Notes: a model not told the origin generated them from the sequence alone. Positions 36,572 to 46,014 are shown, counted from the stretch's first letter. The stretch is 47,504 nt of DNA from Methanosarcina sp. Ant1 (GCA_001714685.2 MDTP02000058.1:1-47504), one strand, 5' to 3'. Made by a program: numbers and translations.

Positions 36572-36597
36572 TGTAACTAATATTTTTTTTAGTAACA
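36572..36597. promoter_or_regulatory. Candidate NikR-type operator of opp operon
   Basis: A 26-bp inverted repeat TGTAACTAA-N8-TTAGTAACA with 8 of 9 arm positions complementary. It lies 54-79 bp upstream of the first opp gene, and a TATA-like aaataataaata (36620-36631) sits beyond it in the right place for a promoter. Arm matches occur upstream of the nicotianamine-synthase pair and nikR. The consensus of NikR sites in methanogens is not something I can confirm, so NikR binding is inferred. Confidence 0.4.
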
Positions 36598-37309
36598 TTA
36601 AATTTTAGTATTATTGCCATATTTATTATTTACGAGTAATAATTTTTAAAAAAATCTTACTAAATGCCTTGTCCAAGAATATAATCTTTCTTTATTTGTA
36701 TTCAGTTAAGATACGAATCATCACAAGTGTTATTTTTATAGTGATTTTTCTCAACAAGTAAATAGGAAATCACTATGCTTCTTGTCAGCGAGACGCAAAT
36801 AGTGACCTTAAATAACCTGATTTGGATGAGCTGATGCACATTTATCTGGCTGAGTACTTATGTAGAAAAATCGATCAAGACTCAGGTGATTATATCCTTC
36901 CTTACCTGCTTAATCCGTTTTGTACCCGTGGATGCTGTCCTTCATTTATGTTTTTTGATAAGATCGAAAAACAGCAAATAACCGACATTCCGCAGATGTC
37001 TTCAAGAAAATAACATTTCTCTTGCTATCGTTTTTGGATATTTGCTCAAAAGTTTGAAATTATTATCTCAACTGAAGCTTCCGGAAATAGGGGTTAAAAG
37101 CTTTCATTAAAGGTACATGACCAAAAAGTGTGAGATATTTCTAAAAAATATGCTTGAATAGGAAAAGCAATTTTCAGAAAAAACGATAGCGTGAATAATT
37201 GTTGAATTTTAGCAAACATCTGCGGAATTCAGAAATAAAGACAAATTAAGGCTATTGATACTGATCAAATTGCAGATTATTACTTACGTCATCCTTCCTT
37301 AAAAGGGTA
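36598..37309. other. Intergenic region upstream of opp operon
   Basis: The leftward opp promoter is at the left side. A 63-codon frame at 36822-37013 has no recognisable family and is not called; its Cys-rich end FCTRGCCPSFMFFDK is notable, so a small gene fragment is possible. The rest is AT-rich. Confidence 0.35.
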
Positions 37310-37560
37310 CACTCTCTCTTATTAAGTAATACAAATTTTATATATTATAACATTAAATTTTATCAAAGTGACGAAAAGTGTTAAATATGATCTTATCATA
37401 TGCACATATGCCGTAAAAGATACCTCTAAACGGAAAAATCTTCCACATGAGTAAGTGCCTCCGAGTCCTGGAATTCCTCACCTTTAACAAAAGGAAAAGA
37501 AGGTGGGGAATTTCAGGTTCAAGGGTGTGGCCAGAAAAAATTCAAGTCATTCCCACTAAT
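37310..37560 (-). repeat. Dispersed hairpin repeat, copy G
   Basis: This copy has the longest stem: CCTGGAATTCCTCACCTT (37467-37484) pairs over 18 positions with AAGGTGGGGAATTTCAGG (37500-37517), with two wobble pairs. On the minus strand it continues into atatttaacacttttcg and gtattacttaataag, the family tail. It ends 8 bp before a truncated PDGLE frame. Confidence 0.75.
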
Positions 37561-37568
37561 TATACTCC

Positions 37569-37781
37569 TTGAGGTTTCATATTTTGATTTTAAAGATCAA
37601 AGGTCGTCCGTCTAAGCTGTCTGAGCTGGAAAAAACTGAACCTGCAGTAAGCTCTCCAATGGCTGACTATTCTATCAAAGGCATGGGTAAAACCGGGGAA
37701 GTTCTAGCAATTGTCGTGGGGACAGTTTCAATACTAATCATCAGTTTTGGACTGGGTAAAGTCTTCAACAAAAAAGCCTGA
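37569..37781 (+). pseudogene. C-terminal fragment of a PDGLE (NikN-like) protein
   Basis: 70 codons from a TTG. The useful part is SSPMADYSIKGMGKTGEVLAIVVGTVSILIISFGLGKVF, matching the end of PDGLE/CbiN proteins: an S/A-PM-x-DY motif (compare NAPMSDYAFPG in nikN) followed by one membrane helix. The N-terminal helix and PDGLE region are missing, and dispersed repeat copy G abuts the start. It is probably a relic of a second nickel/cobalt ECF transporter. Confidence 0.55.
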
Positions 37782-37891
37782 ACAGAAAGCCTGACCTCTT
37801 TCCTGAAAAGCCGTTACTCTTCCCAAAAGTCCGGGAGAAACGGCTCAGATATCTACCTTTTTTCACGAGTAAAACTTTTCTTAAAGCTCTT

Positions 37892-38596
37892 TTATTTACC
37901 TATGAACATAACCCTGGAAGGACATAGCTCCTTTACAATACATATTTCACATTTCGGTTTTCTTGCCTGACAGATCTTCCTCCCATGATAAATCAGTGTC
38001 ATGGAGATCGAATCAAGGTCTTCCTTTAGCGCAAGGGATATAAGGTCCTGTTCGATTTTCTCAGGGTCGGAATTCTTTGTAAAGCCTAACCTTCTCGAGA
38101 CTCTTTTTACATGCGTATCTACAGCTATGCCCTCTACTACCCCAAATGCTCTCGCAAGTACGATATTTGCTGTTTTTCTTCCGACTCCGGGTAAAGTAAC
38201 CAGTTCTGCCATGGTCTCAGGAACTCTTCCATTGTAGTGCTCGACAATCAATCTGGCAGCATCTTTGATATTCTTCGCTTTGTTTTTGTAAAAACCCGTG
38301 GAGTAAATATCATTCTCGAGTTCCCTGAAGTCTGCCTCTGCATAATCCTCTACAGTCCTGTATTTTTTAAACAACTTCTCAGTCACCCTGTTAATCTGAA
38401 CATCGGTAGACTGGGCAGAGAGAATGGTTGCTACAAGAAGCTCCAGAGGGTTGCTGTAATTAAGGGAAGGCTTTGCATCAGGGTACTCTTTCTTCAGAAG
38501 AGCCCAGATTCGGTCGAAGTTGTGTCTGTTGTCAGGAATGTCATACTCCTGCAGAGAGTCCTGTGTATCCGATTTTTTTTGCTTTTTTTCAGGCAT
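37892..38596 (-). CDS. nth: Endonuclease III (DNA glycosylase/AP lyase)
   Basis: A protein of 234 residues. The HhH-GPD core is NPLELLVATILSAQSTDVQINRV...LPGVGRKTANIVLARAFG, with the catalytic Lys in GVGRKTA and Asp in VDTHVKRVSRRLG. The C-terminal 4Fe-4S motif is C-x6-C-x2-C-x5-C (CQARKPKCEICIVKELC). It excises oxidised pyrimidines and nicks abasic sites. The N-terminal extension is lysine-rich. It is probably monocistronic; the next gene upstream starts 1.5 kb away. Confidence 0.95.
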   Translation of the reverse strand: MPEKKQKKSDTQDSLQEYDIPDNRHNFDRIWALLKKEYPDAKPSLNYSNPLELLVATILSAQSTDVQINRVTEKLFKKYRTVEDYAEADFRELENDIYSTGFYKNKAKNIKDAARLIVEHYNGRVPETMAELVTLPGVGRKTANIVLARAFGVVEGIAVDTHVKRVSRRLGFTKNSDPEKIEQDLISLALKEDLDSISMTLIYHGRKICQARKPKCEICIVKELCPSRVMFIGK

Positions 38597-38733
38597 GAGT
38601 GACTCCAGGTTTATTCGGTTTATTTTCAGGTTTCAGCCGGGGTAATTTTTTGCAGGAATTTCTATTTACACTTTTTGGAGTTAGGCACCAGAAGGTAAGT
38701 TTGAGTGCTTGCGTTTATCTCTTGCCGGAGTAT

Positions 38734-40086
38734 TCACAGCATATACCGAATATCCGAACACGTAGTAGGATAGGAGAAAACCAGCTTTTTTATGTCCGAT
38801 GCCTTGAGTCCAAGCCGTATTACTGTAGCGAAAATATTGATGACTTCTTCGGCATTCGGGCCAAGGATATGAGCTCCCATTATACGGTCGTTTGCTTCGT
38901 CAATAATTACCTTTGAAGCCGCAAACTCTATTCCTGCTCTCCTGCTCGTATTCCAGTTGCTTCTGTCCTGGAAGATTACCTTATATTTATCGCTGTCTTT
39001 AGCGGCACTAATTCCTACTGAAGCTAGGGCAGGAATGGTAAAAACTGCACTTGGAATGCCTGTATAATCCGCCTCTACACTATCTTTAGAAAGGATGTTA
39101 GCTGCGGCAACTTCTCCTTGAAGGGTTGCCACAGGAGTAAGCTGCATACCCTCTGATGCGCAGTCCCCACCTGCATAGATTCGGGGGTTTGAAGTTCTCA
39201 TATGCGTATCAACTGCAATAGCTCCCTTTTCAATCTTGACCCCGGCTTTTTCTAGGTTCAGATCCTCTATATCCGGAACACGGCCTGCTCCATGCACTAC
39301 CATGTCTGCACTGAAGCTCTGGGTTTCGGATTGTGCCTCAGATTTAAACTCAGTCCGGACTAGAAAGCCATTGTTTTCCTTTTCGACAGCAGTCACTGGT
39401 TTATTTGTAAGAATTTTGATTCCTGCTGCTTCGGAAGCTTTTGAAAGTATATTCACCATGTCCGAATCAAAAGGTCCCAGGGGGCTTTCACTCCTGTGTA
39501 GAATTGTAACCTCTGACCCGGCTCTTCGTGCAACGTGAGCGAACTCAAAGGATATATATCCGCCTCCGATGAAAATAAGTCTTTCAGGGAGCTCCTCGGT
39601 TTCCATGAACTCCTCACTTGTGGTAACATGCTCTTCCCCGGGAATATTGAGTTTTCTTGGTTTTGAACCTGTAGCAAGGAAAATATATTCCCCTTTAAGT
39701 TTGTCCTCCCTGACAACTATGGTATTTTGATTCTCAAAATAAGCTCTTCCGTGATATGTATCAATTCCCATCTCAGCGAAATATTTCTCAGTTTTCCCTG
39801 GATATTCTTCCGTAAATGTCCTCTTGAAATCGATAAGCGAATGCCAGTCAATCTTTAAAGGATATTGTGTCCCTGAACCTTTTCCCATTAGCCGATTATT
39901 CCAGTCTGTAAGCTCAGCGGTATCTGCAAGCACCTTTTTCGGATCACAGCCCCTGAGAGGACATGTGCCCCCATATTCCCTCGAGTCAATAATAGCAATT
40001 TTTATTCCTGAACGCGCAACTTTGCCCGCAAGGGTTCTGCCAGCTGTCCCGGTCCCGATAATAATAATATCATAATATCTTTCCAT
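38734..40086 (-). CDS. Pyridine nucleotide-disulfide oxidoreductase
   Basis: A protein of 450 residues. The FAD-binding motif is IIIIGTGTAGRTLAGKVA. The redox-active disulfide is the CPLRGC (C-x4-C) after GGT. The NAD(P) motif is LIFIGGGYISFEFAHVA and the second FAD motif is IYAGGDCAS. The C-terminal dimerisation domain ends YPTTCSDIRYML, without the usual HPT-x-x-E at the active site, so it differs from lipoamide dehydrogenase and is nearer to a mercuric-reductase-like or uncharacterised flavoprotein. Substrate unknown. Isolated gene. Confidence 0.88.
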   Translation of the reverse strand: MERYYDIIIIGTGTAGRTLAGKVARSGIKIAIIDSREYGGTCPLRGCDPKKVLADTAELTDWNNRLMGKGSGTQYPLKIDWHSLIDFKRTFTEEYPGKTEKYFAEMGIDTYHGRAYFENQNTIVVREDKLKGEYIFLATGSKPRKLNIPGEEHVTTSEEFMETEELPERLIFIGGGYISFEFAHVARRAGSEVTILHRSESPLGPFDSDMVNILSKASEAAGIKILTNKPVTAVEKENNGFLVRTEFKSEAQSETQSFSADMVVHGAGRVPDIEDLNLEKAGVKIEKGAIAVDTHMRTSNPRIYAGGDCASEGMQLTPVATLQGEVAAANILSKDSVEADYTGIPSAVFTIPALASVGISAAKDSDKYKVIFQDRSNWNTSRRAGIEFAASKVIIDEANDRIMGAHILGPNAEEVINIFATVIRLGLKASDIKKLVFSYPTTCSDIRYML

Positions 40087-40461
40087 GATTCCCCATCCTT
40101 TGTCCTTTATATCTACTTACTTCCTGGAAAAAGTTATCGTAATAAAAGCTGCTCCTGCATACACTTTTTATTCACTCTATCTCCAGGAATAAGTAATTCA
40201 CCTGAACTTTCTTCCTGAGAAGATTTCCTGATATAAAACAGAAAAAGGTTAAAACGCTTCAAACCGCAAACTTAAAAAATTAAATCACCATGAAGTTAAG
40301 AGTTAAACCTTAATTAAATGGGTCAAACATTAACATAAGAATGTTAAGTCTGTGTTTCAAAGTCATATTTCTCCAAGAAAAGAAAGCATTTTTGATATAA
40401 TAATCTGTGGACCATAAGTTTTATAGCTAATAATTTTTAAACCAAGTATATTGGTGATTTT
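40087..40461. promoter_or_regulatory. Divergent intergenic region before purH
   Basis: This region separates the leftward oxidoreductase from purH and should hold both promoters. GGTGAT at 40453-40458 is the purH Shine-Dalgarno. There is no gene. Confidence 0.45.
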
Positions 40462-42078
40462 TTGGTAAAAAGGGCATTGCTCAGCGTCTCAGACAAGACA
40501 GGAATTGCAGAATTCGCGCGCGGGCTTGAATCACTTGGCGTGAAGATCATCTCAACCGGCGGGACAGCGAAAATTCTTCGCGGTGTAAGCATTGAAGTTA
40601 CCGATGTCTCGGAAGTTACTGGCTGTCCAGAGATGATGGGGGGGAGGGTCAAGACTCTCCATCCGAGAATTCATGGTGGGCTCTTATGCCTGCGGGACAG
40701 CGAAGAACAAATGGTGGAAGCTGCAAAAGAAGATATCTCACTCATCGATATGCTAGCCGTAAACCTTTATCCTTTCGAGATGACGGTTTCAAAAGAAGGC
40801 GTGGAACTTGAGGACGCCATCGAAAATATAGATATTGGAGGCCCAACTCTTCTCCGTTCGGCAGCCAAGAACTACCGTTCGGTGACAGTAATTTCCGATC
40901 CATCGGATTACGGGCACGTCCTGAAAGAACTGCGCTCAAGCGGGATAGTCTCTGATTCAACTCGGTCTGCCCTTGCAGTCAAGGCTTTCAGGCACACTGC
41001 CGATTACGATGCAGCCATCGATACCTACCTGAGCAGGACTTTACTCGGAGAAGAAGTACTCCGCCTGAAGTTTACTGATGGCGTGAAACTTCGCTATGGG
41101 GAAAACTGGCACCAGAAAGCCTATTTCTACAAAGACTCCAAAATTGAGGGCCCTAGCCTCGCAAAAGCCGCCCAGCTGCATGGGAAGGAGCTTTCCTATA
41201 ATAACTATGTAGACGCCGACAATGCCCTCCAGACGGTTAAAGAACTCGGAAATGCATCCTCTGCAGTGGCAATTGTAAAACATAATAATCCATGCGGACT
41301 TGCTACTGGAAGCACACTCTTACAGGCTCTCCAGGCTGCCTGGGACGGAGACCCGATTTCAGCTTATGGGAGCATAATCTGCACGAACGAGATCTTTGAC
41401 CTGAAAGCTGCTACTTTTTTGAATGGAAAATTTGTGGAAATCATTCTTGCTCCTGACTTCAAGCCCGATGCACTAGAATACCTGAAAAACAAAAGCGAAA
41501 ACCTGAGACTTCTAAAACTGCCTGAGCTCAGAGAAGCTTTCGGGACTGAGTACACATATAAGTATATAATCGGAGGCATGCTCAAGCAAAGCCGCGACAT
41601 AGGGATTTACGAAAAATGGGAGTCAATCACGGATATTCCCTATCCTGAAGACAAACGCTCTCTCTCGGAATTCTGCCTAAAAGCCTGTAAATCAACCAAA
41701 TCCAATGCAGTAATCCTTGCCCATGAATATGGGCCAGGATTTTTTATGGTACTTGCTATGGGTGCAGGGCAGCCTAACAGGGTCGACTCAATTCGCAAAC
41801 TTGCGGCCACGAAGGCTGTAGAAAATATCAGGATAATCTACGAAAGAGAAAATCCGGGTATCTCCTTCGAAGAGTATTGCCGGAAGATTATGTCAGAATG
41901 TGTAATGGCTTCGGATGCCTTTTTCCCATTTGATGACAGCATAATTCACGCAGCAGAGAGCAACATCCGCTACATAGTCTCCCCTGGAGGATCAATCCGG
42001 GATGGCGAGGTTATAGCTACTGCAAACCGTATGGGAGTTTCCATGGTTTTTACAGGCATGCGCCACTTCCTCCATTGA
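40462..42078 (+). CDS. purH: Bifunctional AICAR transformylase/IMP cyclohydrolase PurH
   Basis: A protein of 538 residues. The N-terminal MGS-like IMP cyclohydrolase domain opens ALLSVSDKTGIAEFARGL and has GGRVKTLHPRIHGGLL and NLYPFE. The C-terminal AICAR transformylase domain has LRYGENWHQKAYFY, the catalytic Lys-His in AIVKHNNPCGLA, and ends DAFFPFDDSIIHAAESNIRYIVSPGGSIRDGEV. It performs the last two steps of IMP synthesis. The start is TTG at 40462, supported by GGTGAT 3 nt upstream and by conservation of residues from the start; no upstream ATG fits. Confidence 0.96.
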   Translation: MVKRALLSVSDKTGIAEFARGLESLGVKIISTGGTAKILRGVSIEVTDVSEVTGCPEMMGGRVKTLHPRIHGGLLCLRDSEEQMVEAAKEDISLIDMLAVNLYPFEMTVSKEGVELEDAIENIDIGGPTLLRSAAKNYRSVTVISDPSDYGHVLKELRSSGIVSDSTRSALAVKAFRHTADYDAAIDTYLSRTLLGEEVLRLKFTDGVKLRYGENWHQKAYFYKDSKIEGPSLAKAAQLHGKELSYNNYVDADNALQTVKELGNASSAVAIVKHNNPCGLATGSTLLQALQAAWDGDPISAYGSIICTNEIFDLKAATFLNGKFVEIILAPDFKPDALEYLKNKSENLRLLKLPELREAFGTEYTYKYIIGGMLKQSRDIGIYEKWESITDIPYPEDKRSLSEFCLKACKSTKSNAVILAHEYGPGFFMVLAMGAGQPNRVDSIRKLAATKAVENIRIIYERENPGISFEEYCRKIMSECVMASDAFFPFDDSIIHAAESNIRYIVSPGGSIRDGEVIATANRMGVSMVFTGMRHFLH

Positions 42079-43305
42079 GATAATTCGTAAAATAACGAAT
42101 TAACTGAAGACATAATCTGAATAACCCTGCTATCTCAGGGCAGGGCATTTTTTTTCAAAACTCATTTTTAAGACCTTTCATTCAATTATCGCAACTATTC
42201 AGCCTGGGTAAGATAACCTTAATAGTTATCTTTCTTAACTTGACTATGTCACATTACAATGTAAAGCGTCATCATTAGATCTCGTATGCCAAAGATATCG
42301 TTCGTAGTGAAATCGATAAGAGCGATTGGAGTAACTGTCTAATCTGACAAAGTCAAGTTAAAATCCACTGGGAAAATTTCTCTGAATGAATCTTCGTTAA
42401 TTGTTGGCGATTTATTGCGTTTTTTCTTTTTTCATTGCTTAGTAATTACACTTCTCTGCGATATCAAAATCAAAATCAATCAACGGATTCTGGGTAAGCT
42501 GAGCAGCTCTCAATTGTCAGGATATATGGTATCACATAAAATATATATTTATATAATTTTAAAGAAAATTTAAGATCTGCAGGTTTTGGATCAGCACAGC
42601 TCTTTAAATTTCACTATCTTTATTAAAAAATAGAAATTTAATGCGTTTTAGATCTTTCTTATACTCTTTTATAGCTTTCTTATACTATTCTTGTATATCT
42701 TATGTCTTCAAGTATCTCTTATTTTTATCAAATATTAAAGATTACTAAATTTTACCTATGGTATATCTTTATAAGCAAAATTTAATGTTAATTCCCTTAC
42801 AATGCAAATATATTTATTTAATTATCTAAATATCGTCTTTTTTTCTAACTCATTTACTTTGTCAATTATTTGTCAATAATTCATTCTTAAATATTAATTT
42901 TTTACCTATGATTTCCTTTCTGCTACTTGAATACTAAGCTCTAAGTTGTATCTCAGTAAAATAATTGGATCTCATTAACATACAAGTTTTTTTTAGTTAC
43001 TAAGAGAAGCTATTTGGAGATTCAGTCGACTTTTTCGGGAAACGGATACCTAAAGTCCTGATTGATAGAACAAACTATTACTAATTACATCTACTCTCAA
43101 AAAAGATAATATACATTGAATTCATATTGATCATGTTAACATTATATCACCAGGATATAGCTGCCACTTTAATTCAATATAAAAACTGAAAAGAATAAAA
43201 AACTTGAATTTTCCTTATTGTACGTAAGATAAGGAGATTTATTTACGGATATGATACTTAAATTATTTCTATAAACAATTATAATATAATAATGGGTTGA
43301 TAACT
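42079..43305. other. Long AT-rich region after purH
   Basis: This 1.2-kb stretch has no convincing gene. It contains a small inverted-repeat element at 42234-42361. A segment gcaactattcagcc near 42191 resembles the IS66-like terminus at the left edge, which suggests an old remnant. The part from 42600 to 43290 is strongly AT-rich with many TATA-like sequences. Confidence 0.45.
42234..42361. mobile_element. 128-bp inverted-repeat element
   Basis: The ends are cttaacttgactatgtca and, inverted, tttaacttgactttgtca, then attac/attag. The interior is not coding and is less AT-rich than its surroundings. A small mobile element or a structured transcript end for purH are both possible. No flanking duplication is clear. 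Confidence 0.45.
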
Positions 43306-44091
43306 GTGAAATCCAGCGGACTTTTAAGCATTCTAACCTTTTCTGAAAAAAGGAAAGATATTTTATTTCTGCTTGAGGAGAGTCCAAAAACTCTTTCCGA
43401 GATCAAAGATTATTTCGACGTAAGGTCACCTGAAATCATACCTCGCCTGAAGGAGATGGAAGCTGCAAATATAATTATCAGACAGGATGGGTTGTATCGA
43501 TTAACTTCCCTAGGGAAAGTCTCAGCCATATATTTCAAACCATTTTTAGATACCCTCACAGCTATAGAAGCAAATGAAGATTTCTGGAGAGACCATGACC
43601 TTGGTGCAATTCCTGATAATTTATTAAACAGAATCCAGGAACTTAAAGATTGCAGTATTGTAAAAAGTGAACATGAGCACATTTACGACTCTCATAGGTC
43701 ATTTCTGGACAACGTACAGTCTTCTACTCGTTTAATGGGATTCACATCCATCTTCTTCCCGAGCTTTCCCAAAATGTTTCTGGAATTGGCCCAAAAAAAT
43801 ACTCCAATTTCTATTATTGTTACCCCTAATGTATTCTTCAAAGTAAAAAACGAGTATAGTGCTGAAATTGAAGAATTCCTTACTTATAAACACACCGATT
43901 TCCGTGTATACGACAATGCAAAAGTCTCATTTATAGTATCAGATCGATTTATGTCCCTTTCTCTTTTTTTCAAAAACGGAACCTTCGATCCCCGAAGTGA
44001 CCTGGTAGGTTTTGATTCGTCTGCAGTTAAATGGGGTGAAGATCTTTTTAAGCATTACAAAGAGAACTCAATTGAAATAAAGAGTCTATAA
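43306..44091 (+). CDS. Winged-helix transcriptional regulator (DUF1724 type)
   Basis: A protein of about 261 residues. The N-terminal winged helix is EKRKDILFLLEESPKTLSEIKDYFDVRSPEIIPRLKEMEAANIIIRQDGLYRLT. A C-terminal domain of about 160 residues resembles DUF1724, common in methanogen regulators (FilR/Msr-like); effector unknown. GTG at 43306 and TTG at 43297 are both possible starts. It is monocistronic, so its targets cannot be read from context. Confidence 0.8.
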   Translation: MKSSGLLSILTFSEKRKDILFLLEESPKTLSEIKDYFDVRSPEIIPRLKEMEAANIIIRQDGLYRLTSLGKVSAIYFKPFLDTLTAIEANEDFWRDHDLGAIPDNLLNRIQELKDCSIVKSEHEHIYDSHRSFLDNVQSSTRLMGFTSIFFPSFPKMFLELAQKNTPISIIVTPNVFFKVKNEYSAEIEEFLTYKHTDFRVYDNAKVSFIVSDRFMSLSLFFKNGTFDPRSDLVGFDSSAVKWGEDLFKHYKENSIEIKSL

Positions 44092-44327
44092 GTTCTGTTG
44101 AAAGCTTTCCGGATAGGAAACTTGAAAAGCAAGATGAGAAATTAAGGATAGAGGGGTTTGTAGTTTTCAGTCCACCAAGTTTACTGTGGATTGAATCACT
44201 TTATCTTAAATATTCTTTCGGCTGTACTTTATTTTAGATCTTAATACCAGATTCCAATTCAGTAGAACTCTCATACCTTCTTATTCATTAGATACTCTCA
44301 TACCATATTCTTATTCATTAGATACTC
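44092..44327. repeat. Intergenic region with a 25-bp direct repeat
   Basis: The sequence ttattcattagatactctcatacca occurs twice (about 44280-44304 and 44310-44334), the second copy reaching into the end of the next gene. It lies between convergent genes. It is probably a slippage duplication. Confidence 0.5.
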
Positions 44328-45251
44328 TCATACCAGCAGAGCACCTGCAATCATTCTCAGTCCAAGAGCTGAAACTGATTCTCCGTGTACAAGAGCCATT
44401 CTTTCGAGTTTCTGGAAAGGAAGCTCCTCCTCATCACATTTTGTATGGTTCTGAATACAGATCAGCCCACATATGAAACTGTAGAGAATGATCAGAGGTT
44501 CGAAGCCAATAATTCCATAGATTATGGCAATAATGAGCATCATATGGGAGAGGAGGTACATTCCGGTAAGAAGTTTACGGGTATTCCGCACTCCAAGGCT
44601 TACAGGAAGAGTTTTGATGCCTGCAAGAGTATCTCCTTTTATATCCTTGAAATCAAAGATGGCAGAATTGACAAAGAGTTTGACACCAAAGAAAGTAAAA
44701 ACCAGGATGATAGGAATAATGTTTCCACAATTGCTGCCTGCAAGCCCTGAAATGAAGGCACCCCATGTAATACCCACAACGAGATTTTTAACCCCAAATC
44801 CGCCTTTGAGTTTAAAAGCAAATTTTCCTATTTTAATGCCTTTGCTGTACAGATAACATGTTACGAGAGGTATGAATGCAAGTTCAAGCATTCCCTGTTT
44901 TGCAAGTATACAGGTTCCAATTAAAAAAGTAAGCAGACATACAGCAATTCCTATCTCTTTTCTTGAACCATTTAGTTCCTTACGGTTTATGGTATCCTCT
45001 TCAGAGCCAAGAGCCCTGTCAAGTGTATATATAGTATATATTATAAGCCCTCCTGCAATGCAGGTAAGCAAACTGGACCGGACATGAAGCAAAAGGAAAG
45101 CGAGATGGATCCGGAGTGCACCTGAAAACGCAACCAGTATAGAACTTTTTAATAGTTCAAAAGTAGCATTTTTTTCACTTAAATTGGGGGTGTTCGTTCT
45201 TATGTACTTGAAAAATCGTTCTAAACTTCCAATCACAACATTGTAGCTCAT
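44328..45251 (-). CDS. UbiA-family prenyltransferase-like membrane protein
   Basis: A protein of 307 residues with eight or nine hydrophobic helices. The first Asp-rich site is YTLDRALGSEED and the second is FDFKDIKGD, at positions typical of UbiA enzymes that bind a prenyl diphosphate through magnesium. The acceptor is not evident; archaeal UbiA proteins make ether lipids, quinones or modified hemes. A canonical N-D-x-x-D first motif is not exact (the first site reads D-R-A-L-G-S-E-E-D), so activity is uncertain. Transcribed convergently with the regulator at 43306. Confidence 0.75.
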   Translation of the reverse strand: MSYNVVIGSLERFFKYIRTNTPNLSEKNATFELLKSSILVAFSGALRIHLAFLLLHVRSSLLTCIAGGLIIYTIYTLDRALGSEEDTINRKELNGSRKEIGIAVCLLTFLIGTCILAKQGMLELAFIPLVTCYLYSKGIKIGKFAFKLKGGFGVKNLVVGITWGAFISGLAGSNCGNIIPIILVFTFFGVKLFVNSAIFDFKDIKGDTLAGIKTLPVSLGVRNTRKLLTGMYLLSHMMLIIAIIYGIIGFEPLIILYSFICGLICIQNHTKCDEEELPFQKLERMALVHGESVSALGLRMIAGALLV

Positions 45252-46014
45252 AGAGCTAATTCTGAGCCACTTTCTAATATTATTAACTTGATATAAGATT
45301 TTACGATCTGTATTATTTATAAGGAATGAACTAAATTTCAGAGAATGAACTAATGATATAGAGATGTACTAACGCTTATATTTATGGAAGTATTATGTTT
45401 ATTTATGGGGTATGTTACTGAAAATTGCGTATAGATGGGTTCCTTAAAATCTACTTAAAAATGGCATTTGTACCCGTTTTACCAAATTTAATTACTAATA
45501 CACAGATCAACATAAATTTTTATATTTCATTTCATATATTACTATACTCCCTATGGGAAATCTTAACGCTTGTAGGAGTGAAATTGCGTAGATTAAGAAT
45601 TTTTGAATAGCAACAATTTCTATTTTATATAAATTATTTGAGACAGCTCGGAGGATATCTACAATAAACACTTCTGTTGGAAGTGACTTGTAAGGAGAGG
45701 AGTGACAAAGATTACCTTAGTTGCAGCGGCAGTATTTTTTTCTGCCTGCACTTTATATCCCAAAAAAAAATTTGTCCCTGCTTTTTATTGGAGGGCAAAA
45801 GACATGTTTAAGAATGCAAATCTTGGGATGTATGAAAAATAAGATCAAAAATTGAATCCGAGCTGACTGTCGTTTTCAGGAGGAAAACGTTCAAACTTAC
45901 AAACAGCTGATGAAAAAAGAAATATAAATTTTTTCTTGACGATGGATATGTAGAATAATCAAGGGAATAAAAATATAGGGCAATAATAGCCCAAAAAGAT
46001 GCTAATTATAAATA
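45252..46014. other. Intergenic region between UbiA-like and acetate transporter genes
   Basis: It contains the AT-rich promoter zone of the leftward UbiA-like gene and one doubtful small ORF (45702-45842). I see no repeats. Confidence 0.4.
45702..45842 (+). CDS. Doubtful small ORF (46 codons)
   Basis: A GTG frame starts MTKITLVAAAVFFSACTLYP then a lysine-rich FVPAFYWRAKDMFKNANLG. An AGGAGAGG Shine-Dalgarno-like sequence is adjacent but too close. It reads like a small membrane-anchored peptide; no family is recognised. It may be chance. Confidence 0.25.
   Translation: MTKITLVAAAVFFSACTLYPKKKFVPAFYWRAKDMFKNANLGMYEK

Noticed and set aside
36822-37013. 63-codon ORF
   Set aside because: It has no recognisable domain, no Shine-Dalgarno and lies in AT-rich intergenic DNA. 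It may be a fragment, but support is too weak.
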